A stretch of 64,000 nucleotides of DNA from Mesostigma viride (taxonomy: Eukaryota > Streptophyta > Mesostigmatophyceae > Mesostigmatales > Mesostigmataceae). Of this stretch, positions 10,314-26,562 are shown in pieces. The stretch lies in assembly GCA_009746045.1 (NCBI GenBank), contig RPFO01000644.1, positions 945,180 to 1,009,179 of the forward strand, in the 5' to 3' direction. Under the pieces are notes generated by a model, which was not told the DNA's origin, ran no database searches, and worked only from the letters and a program-made list of their open reading frames with translations. A program made the translations under genes and the position numbers. The first letter of the stretch is position 1. Every line of letters starts with the position of its first letter.

Positions 10314-13300
10314 TCCATCCATCTCCGCCCCCACTGACCCTCCGTTCCATCCTCATGGAAGCCTTCCAGCAGCACGTGACCCCCCTTGCTGCTGACGTCG
10401 CAGCAAATTATGGGTGGCCCGCTGGCTGCTGAACTTCCTCACCTCACCGCCACCTCCACTGCCATTTCCGCCTCCACTGCCGACATCAAAGCCCAGCTCC
10501 TCGACCTCGACCAACGCCTTCGAGCCACCGCCACCGCCCTTGAGAGCTTGCATGACACCGCCGGCCTCACCGCCCAGGCGGTGAAGGACATCGATATCGC
10601 CGCCCAGCCGGCGCCTGCTGGCCCGGCCGGCGATGCTCCCTCCACCTGGGCGGACTTGCTTAAGCAGCACACCACCTCCACCACCTGAGCCACCATCACG
10701 GCACAACTCAAGCAACAAGCCCTCGACCTTCGCGATCGAGGAAGCCGACATCGCCCGGCGCAGCCACAATGTCATTGTCAAGCAAGTCTTCGACCAGCCG
10801 GCAGGTGAGACCTCCACGAGCCTTCTTGAGGCATTTAAGCCGGACATTCTTGCCCCCATGCTACTCACTGGTGAGCTGGACATGTCGGCTGTCCGCCTCC
10901 CCCGCGCGCGGGGAAAGGCTGGCCCGGCACCCGTGCTCCTCACCTTTAAGTACATGGCGGACAAGCTGTCGTTCCTTAAATGCCCTCGTTCCTTAAAAGC
11001 TCTCGGCGACTCGCTTCACGCTGGACGACGACTTGACCCTGGCCCAGCAACAGCGGCGACGCGAGAGTATGGCCGACCTACCTTCAGCTCCGGCAGAGCG
11101 CAAGGGGGAAGCCGGTATACTGGAGGGGGGCGGTCATCCACGTTGACCACAAGCCCTGGCAGGCCCCCCCTGCCACCTCAGACTAGGGAATATATACCAG
11201 TAGTGTAGATTAGTCAGGCTTAGCCTAGCATGTGGCCCACGCGCATAGTGTGCGCCCATAATGGCCCCCATGGATGATGCCTTCAGCATTTAGCCACGCC
11301 CTGCCTATAATGGGACCCCCATGGATGTCGCATTAAGAATTTAGCCATGCTATGCCATGCAGAGAGATGCTCTCTGTCGAGAATCCATGCCCCAGCTCTT
11401 GTATAGCCATGATGATCTTCCCCCACATGACATGCTCCCCCTTAGCTGGGCATAGTGTGAAGATCATGAGGGTGCAGGTGCCCTGGTGCACCTAGAGCAA
11501 GGGTAGCTTACAGTCCCACCCTTGCAGGAAGTAGCCCAGAATGTATTAAGGGGAGGTGGCACCCCAAAAACCTTAAAATTTGACATATGCTAGTATCACT
11601 TGAAATTCATTTGCACAATGCTGAATTATGATTGGGGGCACTAAATAACATCTCTAGTGAGTTGTCCATGCACTTGTTGGGGGTACTACCCCCATATATA
11701 CGCCAATAATGCGCTATAAATAGCAAAAGACGCTAATTAGGGCTGGGTATGCCCCAGCCAATGCACTTATTTGTTGGCTACCAAAAATCAAGGTCATATA
11801 GTTCCCTGAGTTTGTAGCTTGCTGAGCTATTTACATCATGGAAATGGCAAAACCTTGAACAGTTATTAATTTTCCCGCAAAACAGGTCATTTTTTACCGG
11901 ACATTGAGAATAAACACATCATAAACACTTCCGATAAGGCCACAAAATCAACAAAAATTCCGGCTAACAGGGGGACAGCAGTGTTCCAAGTCCCAGGTCA
12001 TTCCGACAAGTCTAGCTCAAGTTATTGCGTCAGACGTGTTTTCAGAAAAATGCCCGCTAAAACAGAAAATGTCACTATATCAGCCCTTGTAAGCATCCTG
12101 CACAAGGCAGGCAGGGCAAAACCAATCCCCCTTGGGCTCCTTAGTCAACGGGGGGTCAGCGCAGCACCCATGCAGTCCTCCCTTGCACCCGGATGTGCTG
12201 CACAGCAGGAAAGGGACACCGTCAATTTCATCCGGGGACGCACATGCAAGGCAAGGAATATCATCAACATCATTCTCATCATCACTGCTACCTTCCCCAT
12301 CGCCCCCTGCCCCTCCCTTTGCATCACGTCGTGGCAGCCACCCTTAACACAGGTCATTCCGACAAGTCTAGCTCAAGTAATAAGGTTATGCGTGCTAAAA
12401 CCTGAACATAAGCTTAAGGGGGGTTTCTTTGTATATGGCCACTTAGGCATGCTGTTTTCCATCCAAAAAGCCAGAAAGCATGCCCCACTCGATCACAAAA
12501 CATAAGCAAACGGCTAGGCACCACATCTGCCCTCACCTGCCCTCGGCATGGCCAACCTTGCCAGCGCAAGCATAGCAACACGATCGCTAGGCATACATGC
12601 CAAGAGAGCATACACTATACTCTACCCAAGGTTACCTTGTAAACTTCATGCCAAGAACTCAGCAAATCTATGATCAACAGCACATATAGTTAACTCTAGC
12701 ACACTGATGACGACACATGCTCAAGGTTGGGGGTCACTGTGGCACGCACTGATGGGTTTCCTAGACGACCACTCACCACCTGACAAGGCGCTAAGGACCA
12801 CTCAGAAAGCAAGTAAACACAATCACACTTTGCATTCCATCAACATGCATCAAATCCATGCTGAATATGTTATGAAGTACAAAGGGGTGGCCACGCACCT
12901 CATACTCCTTCACCGTCCCTCGAGCATGGCCAGACTTATAAGTACGTGAATAGCAATAATGATGATGGCACTAACATGCATTACCAGCATTTTCTATGTT
13001 TCTCCCAGGTTAGAATGTAAGGGTTATGCCAACCAAGCTTACCAACACAGCAACAACTCCTTAACTGCCCTACCCGACATGGGCAACAAACTGGAACTAT
13101 GGAGGGCAAGGAACCAAGGAGATCATGGCATACAAAGCTTGCATGCAGTCAACCATGTCAACCATGGTTGGCTCAGCACATTGCTGTCTTGTCACATCAT
13201 CATAACAAGGAAAGCTCAAATAAACCAATGATGGCAGCTATCTACATGCAGTCACACAAATGCAATATCTCCAACATGGTCGTCGATAAAAAAACTTCCT

Positions 13301-14268
13301 TCCCTACACGATCAAATGCAAAGAAACCAGTGGCGGCCGTTCAGCTTCTGACCGCTGTGATGCCGCTGCGAGGAAAGGGTGCGTCACTATCACACAGCAA
13401 GAAGCGTCCATACGCACAACATCCTTGCCAGAACACGTGCTATGAAATCCCTTACGCCTTCCCTAGGATCTATCGGCTGAGACTGAAGCGGATTTGATCA
13501 AGACATCAACGAAAACAAGCTAAAGCTGCCAGGTATTCGTCAACACGACGGCGAGCAACGGAGAGTTAACTGGAGGAAACTGACCAAAACGAACGCAAAA
13601 AACTTCGAACGATGAGCTCTTCGAAGAAAGAACTGATAGTAGATAACAGTCGCCACAAATCTATACCTTGCCCTCGTAGATCCCTCGCCCAGGCGCGCAA
13701 CAACGGCCGTTCTTCCATGGAAGGTTCCGACATGCACTGCGCAGGCCTGAAGAAATACTTACCGAGAATGGCCGAAAATGTAGCAAAAAGCACCCGTTCG
13801 GTTTAGAATTCGATGCTACCGATATGAATGCATCCTTCACGGTCAAAAAGACCCCCAAAACTGAAAATTTACTGCCGCAATCACGAATTCTATTTTATTC
13901 CGCGCGACCAAAAAATGCAGATTACCCCCGATGCCGATGGCAGTAAAAGAAAGCAGCGATATTGTAAACCAGCCACTTGCCGCCGCAACCCGACATCATT
14001 AAATCATCGTCTTCAACATCCAAGCATTTTTCTTGCATTTCTCTAGCCCTACATTGCTAGTTTCGCCTAAACGCAGTCGCCATGGCCACTTCCGCAAGTG
14101 GTGCGCGCACGGAGCACCCACTTTTCACGGTACGGCCGGTACCGCGAATTTTTTCGCGCGGAAAATATTCGGCGCGCCACGTCCCCTTAAAAGCCATATG
14201 CCCCTTCTCAGGGATATGTGCTACATGTACTCCCAACGGAGTTATGTTTCTAATTAAATAATTAATTA
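10314..14268 (+). mobile_element. ORF1-only retroposon E1 (HAL1-like), 5'-truncated, holding P1
   Basis: A 13-bp target-site duplication ATGGTGCCCAGGC lies at 10301-10313 and 14269-14281. Inside are the middle and C-terminal parts of the L1-type ORF1 (10314-about 11190; for example TAQAVKDI and ARGKAGPAPVLLTF), broken by frameshifts. The family 3' UTR follows. It is interrupted by P1 (11550-14186) and resumes at 14191 with AAGCCATATGCCCC, ending in CCCAACGGAGTT and a TTAA-rich tail. No ORF2 is present. The 5' end is missing, as is common after target-primed reverse transcription. Confidence 0.85.
11550..14186. mobile_element. piggyBac-like DNA element P1
   Basis: The 2,637-bp element is flanked by TTAA (11546-11549 and 14187-14190). 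Its ends are imperfect inverted repeats: the left starts GGGGAGGTGGCACC and the right, reversed, starts GGGGACGTGGCGCG. It sits in the E1 3' UTR at a TTAA also present in sister UTRs. A second copy (P2) is at 32465-48828. No transposase is readable; a conserved ATG context (GCCATGGCCA, 14079-14088) lies 103 bp from the right end. A 32-bp stretch ending in CTAGCTCAAG is repeated at about 11993 and 12353, bounding a P1-specific insertion. A TATA-like CTATAAATAGC lies near 11710. Confidence 0.8.
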
Positions 14269-14281
14269 ATGGTGCCCAGGC

Positions 14282-15649
14282 ACCACAATAAGTGGAAAAC
14301 AAATGGCAGCATTTCCTGGCATAAAGACCAAGAGGAGAAAAAATCATTTGATTGCTAGCGCGACAGCGAGCGACAAAATTATAATAAATAACAGCTATCA
14401 AAGTATCTTCCCCTGGGAAAAACAGATGTACACATATGAACCAATGTTGCTTGCTCAGCCGTCTTTTCGTCGTACAACCTGACAGCGTGGCACCAGGCAG
14501 TGATGAAGCCTGAGCTGTTGGCACAGTTCTTGTGGTGCAGGATCGGCCCAAGTGCATAGTAGCACCAGAATGGGGGCATAACCAGGAAGTATATATCTTC
14601 TCAAGCACAAAACCTAGGCAGAAAAAAGCTACCCTGCACCTGGTCTCGGCGACAGGCAGGGCGGAGTCGGCAGGGAAACAAGGCCGTTCCCCAAGACCCG
14701 ACAGAAAGCACCTGGCAACTACTGACTGCCTTGCGAAAACCGGCCACTCCTGCGCTTTACCTTTACTGGCACTTCCCAACGATGCCAACGTGCAGAGTGC
14801 CCTTTCCTGGCGGCAACGGGGCCTGTCAACATGACCGTGCCCGCCACGCTCATTGAACCTGTCAACCACGCTTGGCAGATGGCTCCAGTCCTGGGCCATG
14901 ATTCCTGGCTCACACAGGTTGGCGGCAGGATGCTGCTTGGGTGGGTCCAAGCCCACCGACGCATTCTTGAGGGAAAGCGCCTGACTCTGCGCGTCAACAT
15001 CCGTCTGACGTCCTTCTCAGTTTTGCCATGGGAATGCCAGGCAGAGCGCACGCCATCCGGGATCCATCCGTTCTTCCACCAGGATCCATTCTCTCTACAG
15101 TCCCTATGCATCGGAGCAGGGCAGGGCCGATGGAGGCGGTGACAGGAACCATGGGATGCCTCAGACAGGTGGTCGCACGATGCGCACAATGGCAAGAATA
15201 GCCCAGCAAGCAGGCTCAGGCGCCGGAGACAGCGGCACAGGCTGCCATGCGCGCGACTGCGCTCCAAGCATCTCCTTCCTTGGTATGATACAGCCATGCA
15301 CGTACAGGTGGCGGGCTTTCGCTCCCCTGTAATCACTGACCCACGTCACAATAGCCCCCATCGGTCCCAGTCACCCGTCGTAGTACCCAATATTAGCTCA
15401 TATATAGCACCCACGTGTTGCCCCAGCGGGCAGGGCCTACCGCGTTGATGAGCAATCACCAAGTGATTTGGGATTCCAAACTTGTTGTCCTTCCAGGGCC
15501 GCACACATCAGGTGGTGAAGCGATGAGTTGCCAGGGATTTCCCCTGCACGCAGGCCTGACGCGCAGCTATTCATGAACTACTCACGCATCTGGGTCGCTG
15601 GTTACGAACGAATTGATGCAACTGTGACGCCCCCCCTCTCACGCACGGC
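14282..15649. other. Host DNA downstream of the HMG-box gene; no gene recognised
   Basis: The long minus-strand frame at 14057-14956 crosses the P1 and E1 ends, so it is not a gene. Other frames here show no family. The part next to 15650 is the 3' flank and probable 3' UTR of the HMG-box gene. Confidence 0.5.
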
Positions 15650-18600
15650 TCACGCGTCGGGATCCTCCACATCATCCTCCAACGCTTCCCCCTCCCCATC
15701 CCCCTCGCCCTCCTCGCCCTCGCCCTCCTCCTCCTCCTCCACCGGGTTGCTCTCCCCCTCCCCCTCCATTGCGGCCGCTTTGTCGCTCGCCTTCTTCTCC
15801 AGGTACTCTGCCATTAGCTTCTCGTGCTCTGCTTTCTTCTCCTCGTACAGCTTCACGTACACCGCCTTCTCCTGCGAACGGGTCGGTTTGACAGCCGAGC
15901 AGAGATTTAACCACACACGGGCGGGGGCATGCACTTATAAGCGCATGAGACAGACAGCTACATGAGGCACAACGACCGCCTCCTTGGCAGAAGCAACCAA
16001 GTGGGGCATGTCCACAGCGCACATGGCAGAGTCATGGCCACCATCATGGCCACGCAACAGTGAGGAAGCTTCCCGTAGACCGACTGAGGGTGTGCGGATC
16101 ATGCCGCTCGCCAGCTTTGAACCCAAGGGCCCATGAGCCAGGCAGACCAAATGTAGCGCTGGTGTGGCGCAGGTGTGGTGCAGGTGTGGCGCAGGTGTAG
16201 CGCACACACAATCAACTAACTTGGTGGCACCAGTCGGCGGAGACAGATAAAGCCCCACCCGGGCACTAACACATGGCACGCGGCAGGGTCATGCACGCAT
16301 GGCCGCATGGGCCACTGGATGGATCGGGGTTGCCTTTGCGATGCGGCGGCGCAGGGTGGCTAGCCGCACAGGAACATGGCGTGGGTGTCGGAATGTGAAG
16401 AGGGAAGGGTGCGTACCCAGAGACAGCATAAGCATGCAACGCATGGCAGCTAGCGTGGAAACAGACACAGGCAACGGGGGCATGCTCATCAGCCGGCAGC
16501 ACCTCTTCCGAAAGCGCCTTCCAGGCATCGCCGGCCGCCTTGGCCAGGGCCCCCTGCTTCTTGAGCTCAGGGTCCGACGCGTGCTTGGGCCGGAAGTCGT
16601 CCCTGCGCGAATGATAAGGCGGTGTAATGTGGCGGGCATGGCCAAGTGGTTAGAGGCAAAGTAAGAAGCAACTCAAGCCAAGGATTGCAAGTCTTTTACC
16701 ACTACGTTGTTGTGGCTCATTCGCCATTCGTCACTTGTCATATAATATTTTGCCTTCTTCAATATATGTTGTTGTGGCTGTCTCGTTTACAATCATTATG
16801 GCTCTTTAGGTGTATATAATTGTGGCTCTGTTTCTTAACCTTTCTGACTCCTGTCAGTAGCGGGCTCACCGATGCTGTGCAGGGGGACATGCCAGCATGG
16901 CAGCGCTCCACAGGGGGAGGAGACAGCACAAGGGAAGTCGTGGAAAACAGGAACAGCAAGGTGTCATCGCCAGCCGAGAACTGCAGCATCCGGCACACCG
17001 TTGCAGGTCTATAGACCTGCTTGGCAAGGTCACCGCCCCCGCCGCCTGGCTGCATCCCGAGTGTTGAGGATCGGGGCTCCATGCGCCTGCTTGAACCGGA
17101 AGACGCTTGGTTCAGGGCCACGGGCGCACGCGCATGCCTCCTGTCTGGACCACGCGTATCCGTGGCTCAAGACCTCACACCCAATGAGCACGCACTTGCT
17201 TGGAAAGCAAGGCCCTTGGTGTGGGGTCACCATGAGCGGAGCATTGGCAGGCCGTGGATCGGGAGAAACATCCCCTTGTGCCATCGAGCCACGTCCTTGA
17301 CTTGTATCATGAGCCACACACTGTCATTAACAGGAAGACCTCTGGTGATGGGTCACCTGGGCCTTGGCACGCTTCAGTCTCCAGTAGATGTATCCGTGAA
17401 TAGGTGAACCACGCTCACCCATTCCCCCTACTGCGCAATGGTGAACCACGTGCATGCATCCGTGCCTGCCTCACAGTACCACGCTCGTGAACCCCCCACA
17501 CGCTCCGTGACCACCTCCCACGGTGACCAACCCCCATACTCGGTGACACCCCCCCCCCCCTCCGCTTACAGGAACAGGAAGAAGGCCGTCTTGGGCTTCT
17601 TGGGAGCATTGGGATCCTGCCAGGGTGGGGCAAGGGGTTACAGGGGGCCAGGGGGCGAGGGGGCGAAGGGACGAGGGGACGAGGGGACGAGGGGACGAGG
17701 GGACGAGGGGACGAGGGGACGAGGGGACGAGGGGACGAGGGGACGAGGGGATGAGGGGACGAGGGGGAGAAGGGGCACCGGAAAGGCAAGCAAACGCACA
17801 CAGCACAGGGCACAAGGTGAAGTGAGCGCAGGGCAGATGTGGTGACCATGACTAGAACGAGATAAACCGACCCTTATTTGGAAGGGGCTGCCCTTGCAAA
17901 GCCTGGGATATGGCAAGGCCATATCGCGCTGCATTGAATGAACAGTCATGTGCAAGGGTCTGCATGGGTGAACCCATTCCCTCTAACTCCCCTGGCCGCT
18001 CCCTCCTGACTGCCTAGTTGCCGCAAACAGGACCAGGGACATTTAGGTAGCCCCCTCTTGCTTGATCCGTGGATATGACATCAACAAGGCAGGCGATGGT
18101 TGGCTCGGGCGCAGCAGGGGACGGTTGGGGAAGTACAGCGGACCAACAACCCCATGGCCAGAAACATGCGTGCCAACACTGCTGATGCGCGCGGGTCGAA
18201 TACCCCTGCTCATGCATGTTGGTCAAGGAGAGGTACCACAGCAACCGTAGCCCATGCGCGCGCCCACCCATGCAGCGAATGGGCCATGGGAGATGCATGA
18301 TGGCATGGGCGGGTGGCAGCCGAAGCGGTCACGCATAAGCCACGAAGCCAACCAGGCAGTAGGGAGACAGCAGCCGGGCGGCGTGCAGGGCAGCTCCATC
18401 ACCTCGCAAGGCAGCCGTCGTGCGGTTGGAACACCGCTGTACGAACCAAATGGTGGCCCCACACCTGTGCCCGGGCCTGCCTCGGCCTCTCGCTTCTTGC
18501 AGCTGGCCACCTAGGCTAGTGACGCTCGTTGCAGCTGGCCACCTAGGCTAGTGACGCTTCTTGCAGCTGGCCACCTAGGCTAGTGACGCTCGTTGCAGCT

Positions 18601-19861
18601 GGCCACCTACCTTGGTGGCGGGTTCCGCCTTGCGCTTCCTGCCGCGACGAGATGGCGTCCGCGCCCAGTGCGCAAGCAACGGTGCCCGATGGCGGCGGAC
18701 GATGTACGCACAATAAGGGCCCAGGGAGCAACAAAACGCCGCCACCGTTTGGTTTGGTGGGTGCCCACGCCCATACCCGCCAGGGAGCAACATGCATCCA
18801 ACACGTGAGCAAGCGGTTGAAGCACACATGTCAAGGGCGCGCATCGGCAGGCATATGCACACAAGGGCGCAGGTTTGCGGGTAACAACACACACAATCAA
18901 GGCACGACACCTTGCATGAAAAAAACCAGCATATGCACATGTGCGTGCGCGTGTGCACGTGTGTGTGAGTGTGCATGTGCGAGTTTATGTGTGTATATGT
19001 GTATGTATACGTCCATGTTTGTATGCTTGTTGCCAGTTGCTATTCAAGTTCTTCTTCACCAATACGCGGGGATGTATGGTCAACTATTTTGAAGGGAATA
19101 GGACATAAGAAATTAAATAAATAAGTGAAGGATAGAAACGAAAAACCTCCTGAGGCATTAAGTGGGTCCACAGCTGGTGCCTCGAAAGCACCACAGATAA
19201 TGACCAGCAAACGGTATATCTGGCACGCATATCTTACTTGTCACCCTTTTGCGCCGCGGCCTTGGCCTGCTTAGCCGCCTGCAGCTTCTTGCTTTCTTCA
19301 TACTCCGAATGCAGCCGGTCTGCGGGCCAATCCCGCGGCAGCACAAATGCCAGAAGTAGGGCATTATTAGATTATTTATTGGGCAGGCTTCTCTATACCA
19401 ACTAAGAAAGGATCAAGGCGTGTATTCAGATGTCTCTCATTAAAAAGATGCGGCAGTTCAACTGTCGGAACCTTTACACAAAAGATTTGTCTATGCATAT
19501 GGAGACGAGACACAACTGGGAGAGCCGTACTTACTGATGGATTCTTTCAAATGATGCTCAGCTTCACAATCGTGCATGTCCATTAGAAGCCTCGGTACCG
19601 ATGCGGAGCAATGTTCGCTGCGAGAACAATGCGAAAACGGCAAAACGAACGGAATATCAGCGTGCACTTCAAGAACATGCATGTTTCATGCCACATAAGG
19701 CGCATCGACATGTTAACCATGCTTTCCAGGAAAGCCAGGGCAATAATGGCGATGCTTTACCATGTCAGGAAAGCGCTGCCCGGCAAGCGCTCTACTTTCT
19801 CGGTGGCTACTCGCTTCTTCCCCCGGGACTTATTCTTTGTCTTGGATGCAGTGGTTGCCAT
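15650..19861 (-). CDS. Plant-type HMG-box chromatin protein with N-terminal zinc-finger-like segment (HMGB6-like)
   Basis: Seven minus-strand exons join with matching phases into 220 aa: 19861-19761, 19617-19535, 19319-19238, 18638-18611, 17616-17570, 16602-16503 and 15871-15650. Residues 1-33 are basic (KSRGKKR). Residues 34-50 hold a C-x2-C ... H-x2-C segment (CEHCSASVPRLLMDMHDC), as in plant HMGB6-like proteins. A Lys/Ala-rich linker follows, then the HMG box (DPNAPKKPKTAFFLFL, DDFRPKH, AWKALSEEEKAVY, KLYEEKKAEHEKLMAEYLEK) and an acidic tail (NPVEEEEEGEGEEGEGDGEG). Such proteins bend DNA in chromatin. Exon 4 has 28 nt and its acceptor (CGGCAG) is the least certain join. The gene is divergent from MTHFR. 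Confidence 0.85.
16625..16700 (+). other. tRNA-like box A in HMG-box intron 5
   Basis: TGGCCAAGTGGTTAGAGGC (from about 16639) matches a tRNA D-arm and polymerase III box A. About 45 bases on, AAGGA-TTGCAAG-TCTTT could form a T-arm. The acceptor and anticodon stems do not pair, so this is at most a decayed tRNA pseudogene or the head of a SINE. Confidence 0.25.
17668..17766. repeat. (GGGGACGA)n 8-bp tandem repeat near a 3' splice site
   Basis: About 12 copies of an 8-bp unit lie about 50 bp upstream, on the minus strand, of HMG-box exon 5. On the transcript the array reads CGTCCCCT repeated, so it forms a long pyrimidine-rich run before the acceptor CCACCCTGGCAG. Confidence 0.95.
18497..18610 (-). 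repeat. 32-bp tandem repeat starting at the 5' splice site of HMG-box intron 4
   Basis: Units begin at 18497, 18529, 18561 and 18593, exactly 32 bp apart. On the minus strand the first unit starts with the donor GTAGGTGGCCAGCTGCAA. Later units keep TAGGTGGCCAGCTGCAA, so they are near copies of the donor region. Confidence 0.9.
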
Positions 19862-20612
19862 GGTAGCTAGTCTGGCTTCAAAGTCCTGTTTCGGAGTGTA
19901 TCCAACCAGCCACGAATGCGGATGGGCGACGGCTAAATTAATGATTTAGCTGCTTAGCTTCCTTTCTTGGTGCGTCGGTGATCGACAACAGACATTGAAA
20001 CGTGACACAGCTCAAGTTTCCCGCTCGATTTGGCGCGCAAACCAAATTTTTAAAACCGTGGCGCACAAATCGAGCAACGCAAGCCGGGCCGCGCCGCGCC
20101 AACAAAGTAAAGATACGCTAGTCTTTAGCGTTCAAGTACGATTACTTCAATATTGCCAACAACAACAACAGGACTTTCTTGCGCGCCGCGACCGAGCTGG
20201 CGACAAATATCTTATCATTACTGCGAGTTCAGTTGGTCATGCTCAGACATTGCTACGGAGTACGGAATATTTAAGATTAAAGTTTATAAGAAACGGACAG
20301 GGTTAAATTTCGTGGCTACCGTGACCTGTGCCGTTCTTCAGGGGAACGGCCCACCGAAGCGCGATTCGGATATAGTTCATGCTGTGGTTGTATTCTGATC
20401 GTGACTTCGGCAGGTGGCAGTAATTCAAGGCTGTAATTCACGACTAGCCGAAAAACGTGGTGCTCGGGCGTGCAATGCAACGGTGGCTGGCGTAAAATAA
20501 TAACAGGCGCACTCGGCAAACCTCTCCCTTTCCCTTTAATTCCCGGTCCACGGTGGCCGTGGGCGGCAGGACTGCTGCTTAAACGTCAGCATTGTTAGCA
20601 TCTATCGTTCCC
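19862..20612. promoter_or_regulatory. Shared divergent promoter region of the HMG-box gene and MTHFR
   Basis: The two start codons face away from each other across 751 bp. No further gene is seen inside. The near-palindrome TTTGGCGCGCAAA (20029-20041) fits the E2F/DP consensus TTTSSCGC and lies about 170 bp upstream of the HMG-box start codon. Transcription start sites cannot be placed from sequence alone. Confidence 0.55.
20029..20041. promoter_or_regulatory. E2F-type site
   Basis: TTTGGCGCGCAAA holds TTTGGCGC on one strand and TTTGCGCG on the other. E2F sites drive S-phase expression of chromatin and DNA-synthesis genes in plants and algae, which would suit an HMG-box protein and a folate enzyme. 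The regulatory role is inferred. Confidence 0.45.
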
Positions 20613-25954
<5,342 letters not shown>

Positions 25955-25969
<15 letters not shown>

Positions 25970-26125
25970 GTAAGGGGGGGGGGGATACTACCTGAGAAGC
26001 AGCAGGTGAGGGGTGGTGCGGCCAGACAAATTGTGTGTGCCATATTGCAGGTGAGAATGGGGGGGTGGGGGGTGGCTGGGGGAGAAATTGTGTGTGCTAT
26101 CTTGCAGGTTAGATGTGGGGGCAGG
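25955..26125 (+). repeat. Three decayed copies of the MTHFR exon 5 donor junction
   Basis: The real junction CATCCTGCAG|GTAAGG (intron from 25970) is followed by CATATTGCAG|GTGAGA (from 26051) and CTATCTTGCAG|GTTAGA (from 26108), each followed by a G-rich run. The spacings are 81 and 57 bp. Confidence 0.7.
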
Positions 26126-26523
26126 ACTTGGGTGTGCTGTCCTGCTGGTCCTAGAAATGGACGTAGAGGCTGTTTCTATGTCCTATCCCAGTAGAGGCAG
26201 CAGGCCATTTTCCGAGGTCTTGCTGGGTGGTCTGTTGAGGAGTGGTGGCAGTCGTTCACACACGTGTGCATGTCCTGGCTGGGAAGCTGTTTTGGCACCG
26301 GTTCATGTAGGTGGCGCTTTAGAGTACAGTGCTCCATGCCAGGGTGGTCAGTATTTTCACACACACATCTACATACAATCGTCCCTTTTGGGTGGCATTT
26401 GCACGAGTGGATCCCGTCTGCCAGTCTTAAGGTCAAAGGAAAGCAAGTTGCTCCCGTGGGGTGTGTACGGACGAATAGACGCGTAGCCGCGACTTCCGCT
26501 AGAAGGCCTCAGTGCTGGCACTT

Positions 26524-26562
<39 letters not shown>

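Noticed and set aside
10353-10964. 203-codon minus-strand Gly/Ser-rich frame, and similar long frames opposite every ORF1 copy
   Set aside because: Antisense shadows of GC-rich ORF1 codons; the plus-strand protein is conserved among copies and these are not.
11981-12680. Dispersed repeat shared by 11981-12680 and 37549-37885, first taken as a separate family
   Set aside because: The E2 and E1 boundaries show that it is part of P1 and P2.
14057-14956. 299-codon minus-strand open frame
   Set aside because: It runs across the right end of P1, the E1 tail and the target duplication into host DNA, so it cannot be an old gene.
15672-16022. 116-codon minus-strand Arg/Gly-rich frame
   Set aside because: Out-of-frame reading of the HMG-box acidic tail exon.
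16625-16700. tRNA gene
   Set aside because: Box A and a possible T-arm are present, but the acceptor and anticodon stems do not form. Listed only as a tRNA-like trace.
17415-17955. Pro/Ser or Gly/Glu repeat proteins at the 8-bp array
   Set aside because: They come from translating the array and adjoining intron sequence in several frames.
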